Shown here one piece after another: positions 35,903 to 46,095 of a stretch of DNA of 64,000 nt. The notes below the pieces were generated by a model, which saw nothing but the letters and a program-made list of their open reading frames with translations, was not told where the DNA came from and ran no database searches. The DNA comes from Paramacrobiotus metropolitanus (Eukaryota > Tardigrada > Eutardigrada > Parachela > Macrobiotidae), in NCBI RefSeq assembly GCF_019649055.1, contig NW_026570222.1, forward strand, positions 2,232,001-2,296,000, given 5' to 3'. Position 1 is the first letter of the stretch, and each line of letters starts with the position of its first letter. The position numbers were made by a program, and so were the translations under genes.

Positions 35903-36340
35903 TTACTGATTCCCGAGTGCTAAAAGTAGGAAAAGCCGCAAATGCGCTAAGCATGTTTTGTATACTTTATGTCTGTGACTCTCTGTGTAGAGCGGCAACG
36001 ACACGAAATAATTATGTACATACATCGAGATTTGTGCAGCGGCATTTATAGAAGCACGTAATGCACAGTTGTCGCGGTTAGTTCGCATTGCTCGCACTCG
36101 TAATTGCCTATCGATTTTCTCTGCAATATCGTGATAAACCCGGCAAACACCTCGTTTTAACCAGTGCACAGCAGTATCCTCCTCTTTGACAAGGAATAAT
36201 ACTATCGGAATGGGATCGAAATTCGTAATTAGTAGCCTGCGTGAATCTGAAGCTCTTATTTCTCTTGTAATTTCGTTCACGCTAACCACATATTTGAGAG
36301 AGCTGCGAACCAGCTGTGCGCATTCAGGCAGTACAAGCAC
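35903..36340 (-). CDS. unrecognised single-exon ORF, 145 codons
   Basis: A continuous frame from a Met at 36340 (MLVLPECAQLVRSSLKY) through NEITREIRASDSRRLLITNF and LVKEEDTAVHWLKRGVCRVY to a stop at 35903. Composition is balanced, unlike the AT-rich surroundings, which supports coding. The helical middle is soluble; the C-terminal end (TCLAHLRLFLLLALG) is hydrophobic. No family recognised. Confidence 0.35.
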   Translation of the reverse strand: MLVLPECAQLVRSSLKYVVSVNEITREIRASDSRRLLITNFDPIPIVLFLVKEEDTAVHWLKRGVCRVYHDIAEKIDRQLRVRAMRTNRDNCALRASINAAAQISMYVHNYFVSLPLYTESHRHKVYKTCLAHLRLFLLLALGNQ

Positions 36341-36806
36341 AGATCCCGAAAATATTTAGAATAAACATTATTTTTGAACAGCTCTTTCGATTCTCTCATT
36401 CTAAGATATGATTAAAAAGATTAAAATTGTAGCGGGAAGTCATCTATATTACAGTCTTTTGTTTCATAATGACAGTTACATGTATGATGTATGCGCGAAT
36501 GATATTGTTGAGATTTTAGAACATAAGACGGAGGAACCAGGAAGACAATATAACAAAGGCATATTGAAATTAGACCCAGGGAAAATGTTTCTCTGTTGCA
36601 GCTGTTTGCTCGTGTTGGCGCTTCTTAATTCTTGTTACACTATTAAAAGTCTTCCATAGTTGTTTAAATCAGGCGATATACAAACAGCCATAAAACTCGG
36701 TATTGTGTTTTTATTTGCACAGGACGGATAGCGCTGGAAGGTGACGTTTTAAGTGTTTACGTATAAGTACGCCCTATCTATGCAGCGTTAGAAACCGCTC
36801 ACAGGA

Positions 36807-39415
36807 ATGGAGACAGCAACCGACCATAACAGCATTTCTGATGTGGAAATGGATCTGAATGATTTAATAAAAGCCCCTCTTCCGTTATGCCAGGAACATA
36901 ACGAGCCATGTGTTTATTACGATTGTGGCGGAATGACCGCGAATACTTTAATATGCACAAAATGTCGAACACATGGAAAATGTTCGGGCGATATAAAAAC
37001 CATTACGGAGATAGTACAAGATACAAAGAATGCCATTCTTGGTCTGCTACAAACAGCAAAAAGCCAATTAAACCAAGACGATGGTCCAGTGCTAACGTCG
37101 CCCGATTATTTTCTGCCGCCTTCGCAAAAAGCGCTCAGCCGCAGTTTAAACACCGACACCGGTTCGCGTACGGTCTCCCAACGCCAGAAACACATTACGA
37201 TCCACGCGGCCGAATGCCGGCGGAACCGGTTGCGCTCCCTGTGCAGTGAAATTAACAAGCAGTTGGAAGAGAATTCCATTGCATCCATATTGACCATTAG
37301 GTCGAAGCTGATTCCTGAGTTATACCGAATGTTTCATGAATTCAGTCATCCCGTTGCCAAAGTGGAAAAAATGGCTGCGCCAAATCGCACTTTTTTCCGC
37401 CGATCCGCATCCAACCGGCTGACGTCAGGGACCGCTGCGAATTCATTTGGGTCCAATGAGCGCAAGGGATTTATTTGCGCCATTACCAACGGCATGTCGA
37501 AGGATGGGCTTATTAACGCGCTGCCCGGAAAAGAGGTGAAACTGCGTATGTTCCTCTGGAATCGCGATGTGCGTGGCCAGCCGCTGCAGGCCGATAATCT
37601 CACTGTTACGCTATCAGCGCCCAAGGAGTCCCCCGAGGACAGCGTCCATCATGAGGTCAAGCGCAAGCAGCTGCGGAGTGATTCATTTGAAATCACATTC
37701 ACTCTGCACAAAGAGGGCTGGTACAATCTCCATGTGCAGTTGTCAGGCCATCCGGTCAGCAACAGTCCTTTCTATGTGTCCGTCAAGAGTCCGGTGATAC
37801 ACGAGGAGGCCGTACGTGAGTCACTCTTCTCGGCGTGTTCGGCGCTGACTGCGCGGATGAACGGCCGATCGCCGTCACAGAAATCGACAGGATCAGATGG
37901 ACGACGCAATTCTAAGCTGTCGGAGCTGGATGAAGACAGCTTGGCTACTGGGAGTGTCGGCTCTTTTGGCAGGGAACCGGGACACTTTTTGAATCCACAA
38001 GGAGTGTGTGTAACGGATGAAGGGATTATTGCGGTCACCGACAGCAACATTGGATGCATCCAGGTGAGGCAAAAAGAACATTGCAGCACTTACGTACAGA
38101 TGGTAAAGTACAGTATTATGTAATACCGATTATGACCTACTGGCAAAGTAATCCTACTCTACAAACATGTTTCTTTAAGATATGTTTAATAAGTAATGAA
38201 AATCTTAAAACGTTCGTATCAGTCAACACTATTTTGCTGCATTTTCATTTCTTAATAGTTAACAAATTATGACCTTTTGTACTTGATAGCTCTTTGGTCC
38301 CAATGGAGAGCACCTCAAGAGATTCGGCGATCGTGGTCGCCGTCCTGGTCAGATCTTTCGTCCGACCGGCATCGCATTTGTTCCGGCTCGTTTAAGCAAA
38401 TCCACTTCTCCCTGTTTCGTGGTGGCCGATTATGAAAATCGCAGCGTATTAGTATATGGTACGGATGGACAGTTCCTATCCAGTTTCGGATCAGCCAAAT
38501 TGACTGGTCCCAAAGGAATTGCTGTAGCCTTGAATGGAGATATATTGGTCGTGGATAATCGCTCAAATAGTGTCCTCGTGTTTCGCAACGAAAAGCTGTT
38601 CAAGAAAATCTGGTCGCCTTCGTCCACAGCTGCTCACTTGGCTGGTCCACACTATATTACGGTAAGTGGAAAATCGAGGAAGTGAAATACTGAAAAATGT
38701 GACGGTAAAATTATATTCTTATTAAGGTTTCGGCGGAGTGTGGCGATATCTTCATTTCCGACTTCCATCATCATACCGTTAAGGCAGGAAATTTGCGTTT
38801 TGTAGATAAGCAGCTGGGACGTAATTAACACATCTTTCTGTTAGGTCTTCGATGCGAATTACAACTACCGGTTCAACTTTGGGTCTTTCAGCGCTGAGGG
38901 AGGAATGGGCTCGTTCAGTGGACCAACTGGTGTGCCGCTCGCACTGCGCTTTGTCTCACTACTTTTTTATAACACTTTTTCCTTTACACATTAGGTATTG
39001 CGGTGGATCATCGTGGAATTGTCGTTGCTGATTGGGGAGGCGGGAGAGTTCAAGTAAGTCGCCTTCTGTAATGGAGTGTTCATCCTGCATTTATTGGAAT
39101 TCTGAATCTTTTTTTCGATGCTTTGGAAATGTAATTTTAACTGTCTCCACATATTTTTACAATGACGTTATTTATCAAATGGTTTTGTATTCAAGGTATT
39201 TGACAGTCAAGGCAGTTTTTCTGCATACGTCACGGCGCTTTCCAAACCGCTATATGGACCGCAGGGGCTTACAATTGGGCCGGATGGACAAATTTACATT
39301 TGTGATTCCGGTACGAGTATTTGTTGACAGTGCTAACTTTCATTTTGTCTAATTACGAAATTCGATAGGTAACCATACGGTTCGAATTTATCGTCATCCC
39401 CTCGCTCAACTTTGA
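36807..39415 (+). CDS. TRIM2/3-type NHL protein lacking RING
   Basis: Seven exons (36807-38063, 38290-38661, 38727-38783, 38845-38929, 38995-39053, 39196-39310, 39369-39415) join in phase to 663 residues. An N-terminal B-box-type zinc site (LCQEHNEPCVYYDCGG, ICTKCRTHGKC) is at about 28-65, a helical linker follows, then a filamin-type Ig domain (LPGKEVKLRMFLWNRDVRGQ to SPFYVSVKS, about 215-330), then six NHL repeats from about 385 (FLNPQGVCVTDEGIIAVTDS, HVNFGPNG-like turns, PQGLTIGPDGQIYICDSGNH). Relatives TRIM2/3, Brat and LIN-41 are ubiquitin ligases or RNA regulators; the NHL propeller binds RNA or protein. No RING cysteine cluster precedes the B-box, so ligase activity is doubtful unless an upstream exon exists. 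One intron uses a GC donor (38784). Confidence 0.9.
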
Positions 39416-39817
39416 CGCAATATTCCAGTCTCGTCGTTCCCGGATTTGATAAACCTCGGTGAATGGATGATAATTTGTTGAATCGACATAATTATATATC
39501 GTTAATATTTGTTAATTTGTCGCATAATACAAACGACTGTATTTATTGAATTGTTTTTCGAAACGTTGTCCCCCCCACTCTACTGCATTTCGCAAAATTT
39601 TATGCAGTCTTTGTTTTAATTTAATTTTATGTATCGAGAACTTTACTTCGATTTTTGTGCAGATTACTTAATAAACGCAGAACCCAATAAAAATAAAATA
39701 ACAAGTAGAAAGGGAAACAGAATTTACAGTAAAACGCACAGAGGAATATCATCCACATTAAATATGAAATACAAAGCTTGGAAGGCAAGATTTATAAAGC
39801 AACAGTATATCTAAGTA
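39416..39817. other. convergent spacer
   Basis: AT-rich sequence between the tail-to-tail TRIM-NHL and TMEM185 genes, with an AATAAAAATAAAATAA stretch near 39688-39703 suited to polyadenylation. Nothing else seen. Confidence 0.4.
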
Positions 39818-41992
39818 TTAGTCTGGACTTTCTATCGATATAAACTGAACTGTAGGTAAACGAGTTTGAGCAAATTTGGCGAATTTTGCAGTATCAGCGT
39901 AGCGCAATTCCCATGAATCGCGCAATGCGACGGTCTCTTCGGTAGGATTCTCTACTCGGACCGATGGCGCAATTTTGATGTTGCCGTATTCCCGCAAACA
40001 AGGGCAAGCGGCAAGCAACGAATGGCAAAAGCCTTTGCGAAGACCAAAAAACCCTAGAAAGATCTCACTTTATTTTTTAATTGTGGCTGTGTACACATAG
40101 TGATAGTCACTTACATTTGTTTCCGCCACGTGTACCACACGCCATGAACATCAACATCAAAAGTGTACATAGCAAAGGAACTGAAAAAGAGCACCGCGAA
40201 TATGAAAAGAATTAATCGATTAGCAAACAGAATTCTTACCCGAGCAGAAAAGGAAACTCATGTCGGCATGACTATCCAGTTTGTACACCAACAGAATCTA
40301 CGCGAATAACAGCATTACTCAACGGATGTTCAGCAAATTAACCAGCAAATATAATCGAAGGAGAAAACTGAAACTGAACACTGACCTCAGTTATAAGCAT
40401 GGGAAGCACCACAATACTTGAGCTGATTGCAGCCCGTACGGCTGTCATTCGCTGTTCCGCGTGAAGGTCGGCGGAGCGCACAACCAGGCAGGCAAATATT
40501 ACAGAATACGACATGCCCACCATAATAGCGGCGGTCAGCACCCATAGCGGGATAAACACGATCTGGAAGCCACAAGAACAAGGGATGTATTTCAATACAG
40601 TACTGCGCACAAAAACCAGTGTTACAACATAACTTTTTCGGGTAATACAATGTAGAAATAAGCGAAGCATAACAAAATACCGAGCACTAGCAAACCCCGG
40701 TACTTAAAAATATAATCTGCGGGAGCTATTAATCGTTATAAAAAAATGCATTACCACCAGATTATTACCATCTGCCATAATATTTTGCCTTGAAATTTCA
40801 TAACGGTACTTCATTTACCTGTTCACATTTTCTACAGAAAAGGTCTCCCAAAACGTACACAAATCACCAAAATTCTACGACAGGAAAACTCATTTTAACT
40901 CTTACCACCCAGCTCCACGTAACGATTTCGTCAAGTCGCAGGGCCAGAAAGACAAATTGGACAATATTGACCGCACAAAACATTTCCAACTGGAAAAAAA
41001 GATTCCGAATGAAAACTCGACAGATAAACTGTTGGAGCAGGTTTAGTTTCTCATTTTACCGCAGCTGTTAAAAAGCTAATACAACACGTTCAAAAATTTA
41101 CTCAAAATTCAGTTCTAGTTTGCCTCAACTCCAAAAACTTACTACTTCCACGCTATAAGTACCGAGTAATACTGAAAAACACCTATACGCTGACCATACG
41201 CTGATAATTAATACCCAAATTAACATTACCAATGGAAATAATTCAAGGTTCCAAAAACGCCTTACGGTATATTAGTTACATTATACCTCAAACGGGCGCT
41301 CCCTTTTCAGACTCCAAACACACACGAAGAAGGACAGCAGAGATACGAAGGTAAGTGGAAGGAAAACGAGGATCCATCGGTGAGAAGGTTGCGCAAGTTG
41401 TTCACACGCCAACAATTCAAACAAAAACAGGAAACAATGCACTGCAACGCTTAACCACATGGCGCGAAACTGAATGATGCTGTCCACATCCATTCTGCAA
41501 GAGAAAAATAGTCGACGTCAATTATTCAAACAAACTAGAGCAGGGAAAAACTAGCTAAAAAGGCTTTTCCTTCTTATAACTTTTTGCAACCCCAGTTTAC
41601 GTTTAAAAAATATGGCTTAATGATAAATAATAAAACGCCTCTCCCGAAACAATATAAAATATCCCGAAACAATATAAGGAAAATGAAGTCGTTTACGTAC
41701 CTTGATTGTGGGTTTTTGAGCCATACAGCACTGCCAATAACCGCGCCCAGAAAAACTAAAAATTTCCACATCCATAATGGAATGAACACGATCCACCAGT
41801 TCCAGTCAACTGTTTCGTCCAAACGAATGGCGAAGAGGAAGACAAAGACAAACAGGGAGAAATGCACCACGAATTTACTGCAAAATTCAATACGGTTGGT
41901 TGGGCACAGGAAAAGTGTACGGCAAGGCTAGATTGCTGACGAATTACGACGTACCTGTGGTTAAAATCCTGAAACAATCGCTGAAGTTCCAT
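39818..41992 (-). CDS. TMEM185: TMEM185 family multipass membrane protein
   Basis: Eight exons (41992-41955, 41877-41701, 41494-41287, 40989-40906, 40562-40386, 40297-40240, 40180-40115, 40053-39818) join in phase to 347 residues, against about 350 in vertebrates. The start MELQRLFQDFNHR matches the family. Membrane segments include FVVHFSLFVFVFLFAIRL, WWIVFIPLWMWKFLVFLGAV, VHCFLFLFELLACEQLAQPS, FLPLTFVSLLSFFVCVWSL, NIVQFVFLALRLDEI, FIPLWVLTAAIMVG and LLCTLLMLMFMACGTRGGNK. The C-terminal landmark WFFGLRKGFCHSLLAACPCL with REYGNIKIAP is also family-specific. Function of the family is largely unknown. Confidence 0.95.
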
Positions 41993-43382
41993 GGTGCGCT
42001 GATAGAAGAAACCAAGGCATCGTCTAGCTAGTGCCCAGCTCTTCCGTGGCGCCCGTCAAAAATTAATTAGACATTTTCTATGGTCTTCTTAAACAAGGGA
42101 GCCAGGAGACATAAAGCAGTTCATTTAGTCAATCTGTGCAGGATTTGCGCAGGTCCAGTTCGCACGCTTGCAACAAACCTTTTACACAATAAATCAATTA
42201 CTCAATGACTGACATGCAAATCACAGATGCACTTGGACAGCATAAGTCATGATAAGTGCCAGTCATTAAGAGACACTGACAGCCTCGCTAGCACAGATTG
42301 TGCTAATTTAATTTATCCCTTCATGTTGTAAACGATAAACACATGATTCCTTAATCAAACACTGAATTGCATACGGCTTGCAGCCACTTTACAGAGATAA
42401 ATATAAGTAACAGAGACAGATTTCACTGGTCACTACAGAATCCTGTCCACGGAGAATAAGACTGTTCACATAAAAATGAAATTTCGAAGAACCACAATAG
42501 AAACTAAAGAAATACTAGTAACTAGTAGCTAAGTTAAAGTAGTAGAAAAATCAACACAATCAAATGTGGGCTGCAGAAATGATCAGAATCGGTTTGTGTT
42601 TGGGAGAGTAAACAGTCGTTGCATAGTGGAAACTAGCATTGTAATAAACTACGATACGATAACGGTTACAAAAAAGATTTGGGATCGGGAAACAAGATCC
42701 AGTGGGAACATGCATCCACAACTTTTTTCTTTAAGAAATTATGTACTGACTGGACAAGTGCATCCTGCCAAAGGAATGCACCAAGATGATCGACATCACC
42801 AAACCCAAACCCACACAACTTCTGACGTCATCGCGGATGTGGATGGAGCGCCCGTACCGGAGCGTGCAGTTGCGGGCTGACAGAGTAAAATCATAATAAA
42901 TTATACTTATTAAAAAAGTATTTGATTTTTTAATTTTATTGGCATTTTTAGCTTACTGTAATAGAGTAGCGAGTAGCGATCCTTTGGTGGTTGAAGTTGT
43001 TTCTCAAGTTTTTTTCGCTCTTCGGATCAGGTGCTTTTACATTTTACATGCCCTGACTGTGCCATTTTACATGCCATTTTACATGCCATTTTACAGGGCC
43101 TGACACAACGAAAATTGTGTTGAACACCGTACGGCTAGCTACACTTCTAGCTTGCTTGTGATTTGCGGACTCATTTGCCTGCATATATTGTACATATCTG
43201 CATACAGCACGGATACGTTCATATGTTGTGGAATCATAGATCAGGATCGAAGACTGAGCTTGAAATTTAGATACTCCTATTGTCATGCGCCGTCGGGATT
43301 GTTGATGGGATTCCAAGTGCTGCAGCGGGCGGAAGACTGACCTGCACTGAGAAAGCTTTGCAGTTTCTTCGCAGTCCATTCC
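41993..43382. other. divergent spacer between TMEM185 and PPME1
   Basis: About 1.4 kb with no recognised gene; should contain two promoters. It holds an open frame at 42566-42880 with no similarity and three copies of GCCATTTTACAT at 43061-43096. Confidence 0.4.
43061..43096. repeat. 12-bp tandem repeat, three units
   Basis: GCCATTTTACAT occurs three times in tandem (the last unit ends ACAG), preceded by a partial unit. It lies about 290 bp upstream of the PPME1 start. Confidence 0.9.
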
Positions 43383-45957
43383 ATGGATCGTCAGCAAATT
43401 CTTAAGAATGCAGCCTTTGTCGGGTTGCCTAGTCCCGTGTAAGTGGCATTACTGCGGAGAAGTTTGCTGTGCTTAGGAAAGATTTCTAACGATACAACTG
43501 TTTTCTAAGCCAACTCGTTTTGTGAGCTTTCGGTGATATGCTGTGCTTTGTTTTGTAGCTCCAGCACGCATCATCAGATTCCTCAACAGAGCGCGCGTGG
43601 TCGAGTGCGCTTCACTCCTGCTTCATGGGATAAATATTTTGACACGAAACGCATCGTCAATGTGAAGGAGAACATATCCTTTTTCTCCGCACAAACGGTT
43701 TCAAAATTTTTTAATATAGTTACGGTGCTCCTTGACTGCTCTGCACGCTTTCAGCATATTTGAGAAGGGTTCCCTCGGTCCAGTTCTGTACTTGATTCAT
43801 GGAGGTGGCTTTTCCGCATTATCCTGGGCACTCGTCTCGGTATGGAGAAAAGATTTTAATTTAGCTTTCCTTAACCGTTTTTGTAAGAAATTCCCTTTTT
43901 GAATGCTTTTATGAATATTGCGCTCAATGTCCTTGTTTACTGTCTTGTTTTAATTACCATTACTGGGCTAGACAGAAAATCTGTTTTAGAAAGCGATTAC
44001 GGAGCTCGTGGCTTGCCGCTGTGTTGCCGTGGATTTGCGTGGACATGGTGCGGATAACGTTGAAAATGCTGTTGTTAACAGTTAAATTTTCCGATGTTTT
44101 ATAGGCGACACGATCACATCAGATGATTCAGACCTTTCCGCAGAGACGTTGAGCAAGTTAGTTCTTTATCCCTTAAGCTGCAGTTGTGTTTGCGAGAATC
44201 AAGCGTTCTACTCCTATTTTTGCAGTGACATTGCAGATGTTATTCGCACGATTTTCCCAAACGAACAGGATAGTCCGCCGATCGTTTTAATTGGTCATAG
44301 TCTTGGTGGGGCAGTCTGCGTGCACGCTGCTAGCCGTAATTTGATTCCCAAGCTAGTTGGCCTTGTTGTGATAGACGTAGTCGAAGGTACGTAATTCTAC
44401 AGACGCATTATTCATTAGTACCGTTTCCGACTTCAATTCGGAAACGGTACTAATACGTTCTATCTCTTCTTTCATTAAGTATTTCTTTTTTGTGGAATAG
44501 TTATATGTTTCTGGTTTGATATTCTGAAATGTTAGGAAACGGAAATGATGTTATGATTTTTTTCTTTGTTAACTGACACTTTGTTTTAATTTTTCCAGTA
44601 TGAATCGCTCATAAATATAACTAGTGTTTCTGTTTGTGATTCTTTAAAAATAATTTTGATTTGGGATAATATCACATTCATTAGCTAAACCTCAGATATA
44701 TCATATAAGTACTAGTACTCAATCTCTAACTGCAGTATTTATTAACTGATTTGTAGGTACTGCGCTCGAATCGCTGGCTTGCATGGAGTCAATCGTTCGT
44801 GGACGGCCAAAATGTTTCCCATCTATTGAAAATGCCATCGAGTGGGCCTTCCGGTCCGGTCACATCAAGAATCCCGAATCGGCTTGTGTTTCTATGATAG
44901 GACAGCTGATGCCGTACGCATTACGTTGCTACGACGGTTAATTAATTGTTGCTACATTGCATTTGCATGATATTGTAGTATGGATTCGAGCTCCGTTGGG
45001 GATAGTACGGATGTTTGCCAGGCTGTTAGTGCTTGTGACACAATAATGGAAGATGGTGCTCCTCCTGAGACCGACACTCCTAAAGAATCCACAAAGACAC
45101 TCATCTGGCGGATAGACTTGCTGAAAACGCAACCTTTTTGGCTCGGTACAACTTCACGGTGTTCTACTTTTAGTTATTAATGATTTATTATTATTGCAGT
45201 TTCTTTGATTTGCTACAATTTCTACAGGGTGGTTCACTGGATTATCGAAAATGTACTTGGAATGTCCGACTCCAAAACTGTTGTTACTCGCAGGTAGACT
45301 GACATAAATTTGTGATGCAGTTGCTCTGCTGGATTAAGAATGTGCTTGTATCATACGTATGGTTAGTTGGAAAAGTAGAAATACATACAATCCGTTAATT
45401 AATACTGATTGTACAACAACTACTGTACAAGCTACTATTAATTTGGGTGCGAAATTCCGATGATTTGACTGACTTGTTTGGCGGAAATCAGCTGTGAAAG
45501 CGAGTGACACCTCTTTGTTTGATTACCAGGTATGGATCGATTGGATAAGGATTTGACCATTGGCCAAATGCAAGGTACATAAGCGTGTAAATTTAAATGC
45601 ATTCGTATTTGATCGAATGATCCGGCTTATCAGTGGAACGTCGTAGATCGCAGTTTATTGAAAGTTTATGATTTCTGCTGGGCATTTCTTTATAACCTTG
45701 TATACTTGAAGTACTGTCATTTCGATAGCATGTTATTGAAACTTTCAGGGAAATTCCAGATGGTTGTTCTTCCTAAATCTGGTCATGCAGTGCAAGAAGA
45801 TCAGCCCGTGAAGGTTGCCGAAGCTCTAGCCACGTTTCTTGTACGGAACAAAATCGTGGAAGCTGCGTCGGAATTTCAACGGTAATTTTTCTTTATTTGC
45901 ATCTGGTTTTCTGTATTACGGTTGAACGATGTTTTCAGAACGTTTCCGTGCTGTTAA
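43383..45957 (+). CDS. PPME1: PPME1, protein phosphatase 2A methylesterase
   Basis: Serine hydrolase that demethylates the C-terminal leucine of the PP2A catalytic subunit. Twelve exons (43383-43438, 43559-43673, 43747-43839, 43990-44047, 44105-44156, 44226-44386, 44757-44913, 44979-45145, 45228-45293, 45530-45574, 45749-45881, 45939-45957) give 373 residues; human is 386. Landmarks: GPVLYLIHGGGFSALSWALV (oxyanion region), VAVDLRGHGDT, the nucleophile elbow VLIGHSLGGAVCVHAAS, RGRPKCFPSIENAIEWAFRS, DRLDKDLTIGQMQG and the catalytic histidine in LPKSGHAVQEDQP. The tail FQRTFPCC parallels the human end. The acidic insert between exons 7 and 8 varies as in other species. The intron at 43674-43746 has minor-spliceosome AT-AC signals. 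Confidence 0.96.
43674..43746 (+). other. U12-type AT-AC intron in PPME1
   Basis: The 73-bp intron starts ATATCCTTTTT, the minor-class 5' site, and ends CTCTGCAC. A branch-site TCCTTGAC lies at 43729-43736, with the branch A 11 bases from the 3' end. Splicing there joins VKEN to AFSIFEKGS in phase 0, matching the family, while I found no GT-AG pair giving the right phase. Confidence 0.85.
44414..44454. other. perfect 17-bp inverted repeat in PPME1 intron
   Basis: Arms 44414-44430 and 44438-44454 (ATTAGTACCGTTTCCGA and its complement) are separated by a seven-base loop, in the intron after exon 44226-44386. The stem is perfect. Confidence 0.9.
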
Positions 45958-46095
45958 CTATGAATAGTGGATCTGTGATAAACTCCGAAAGACAGAACAG
46001 CGGATCGGTTAGCGCAGAAAGACTAGAAAAAAGCACAAGCTGGGACGAAAGAGGACAGTCACTAATTGTTAACCACCTTCCTTTACAGTTTATAT

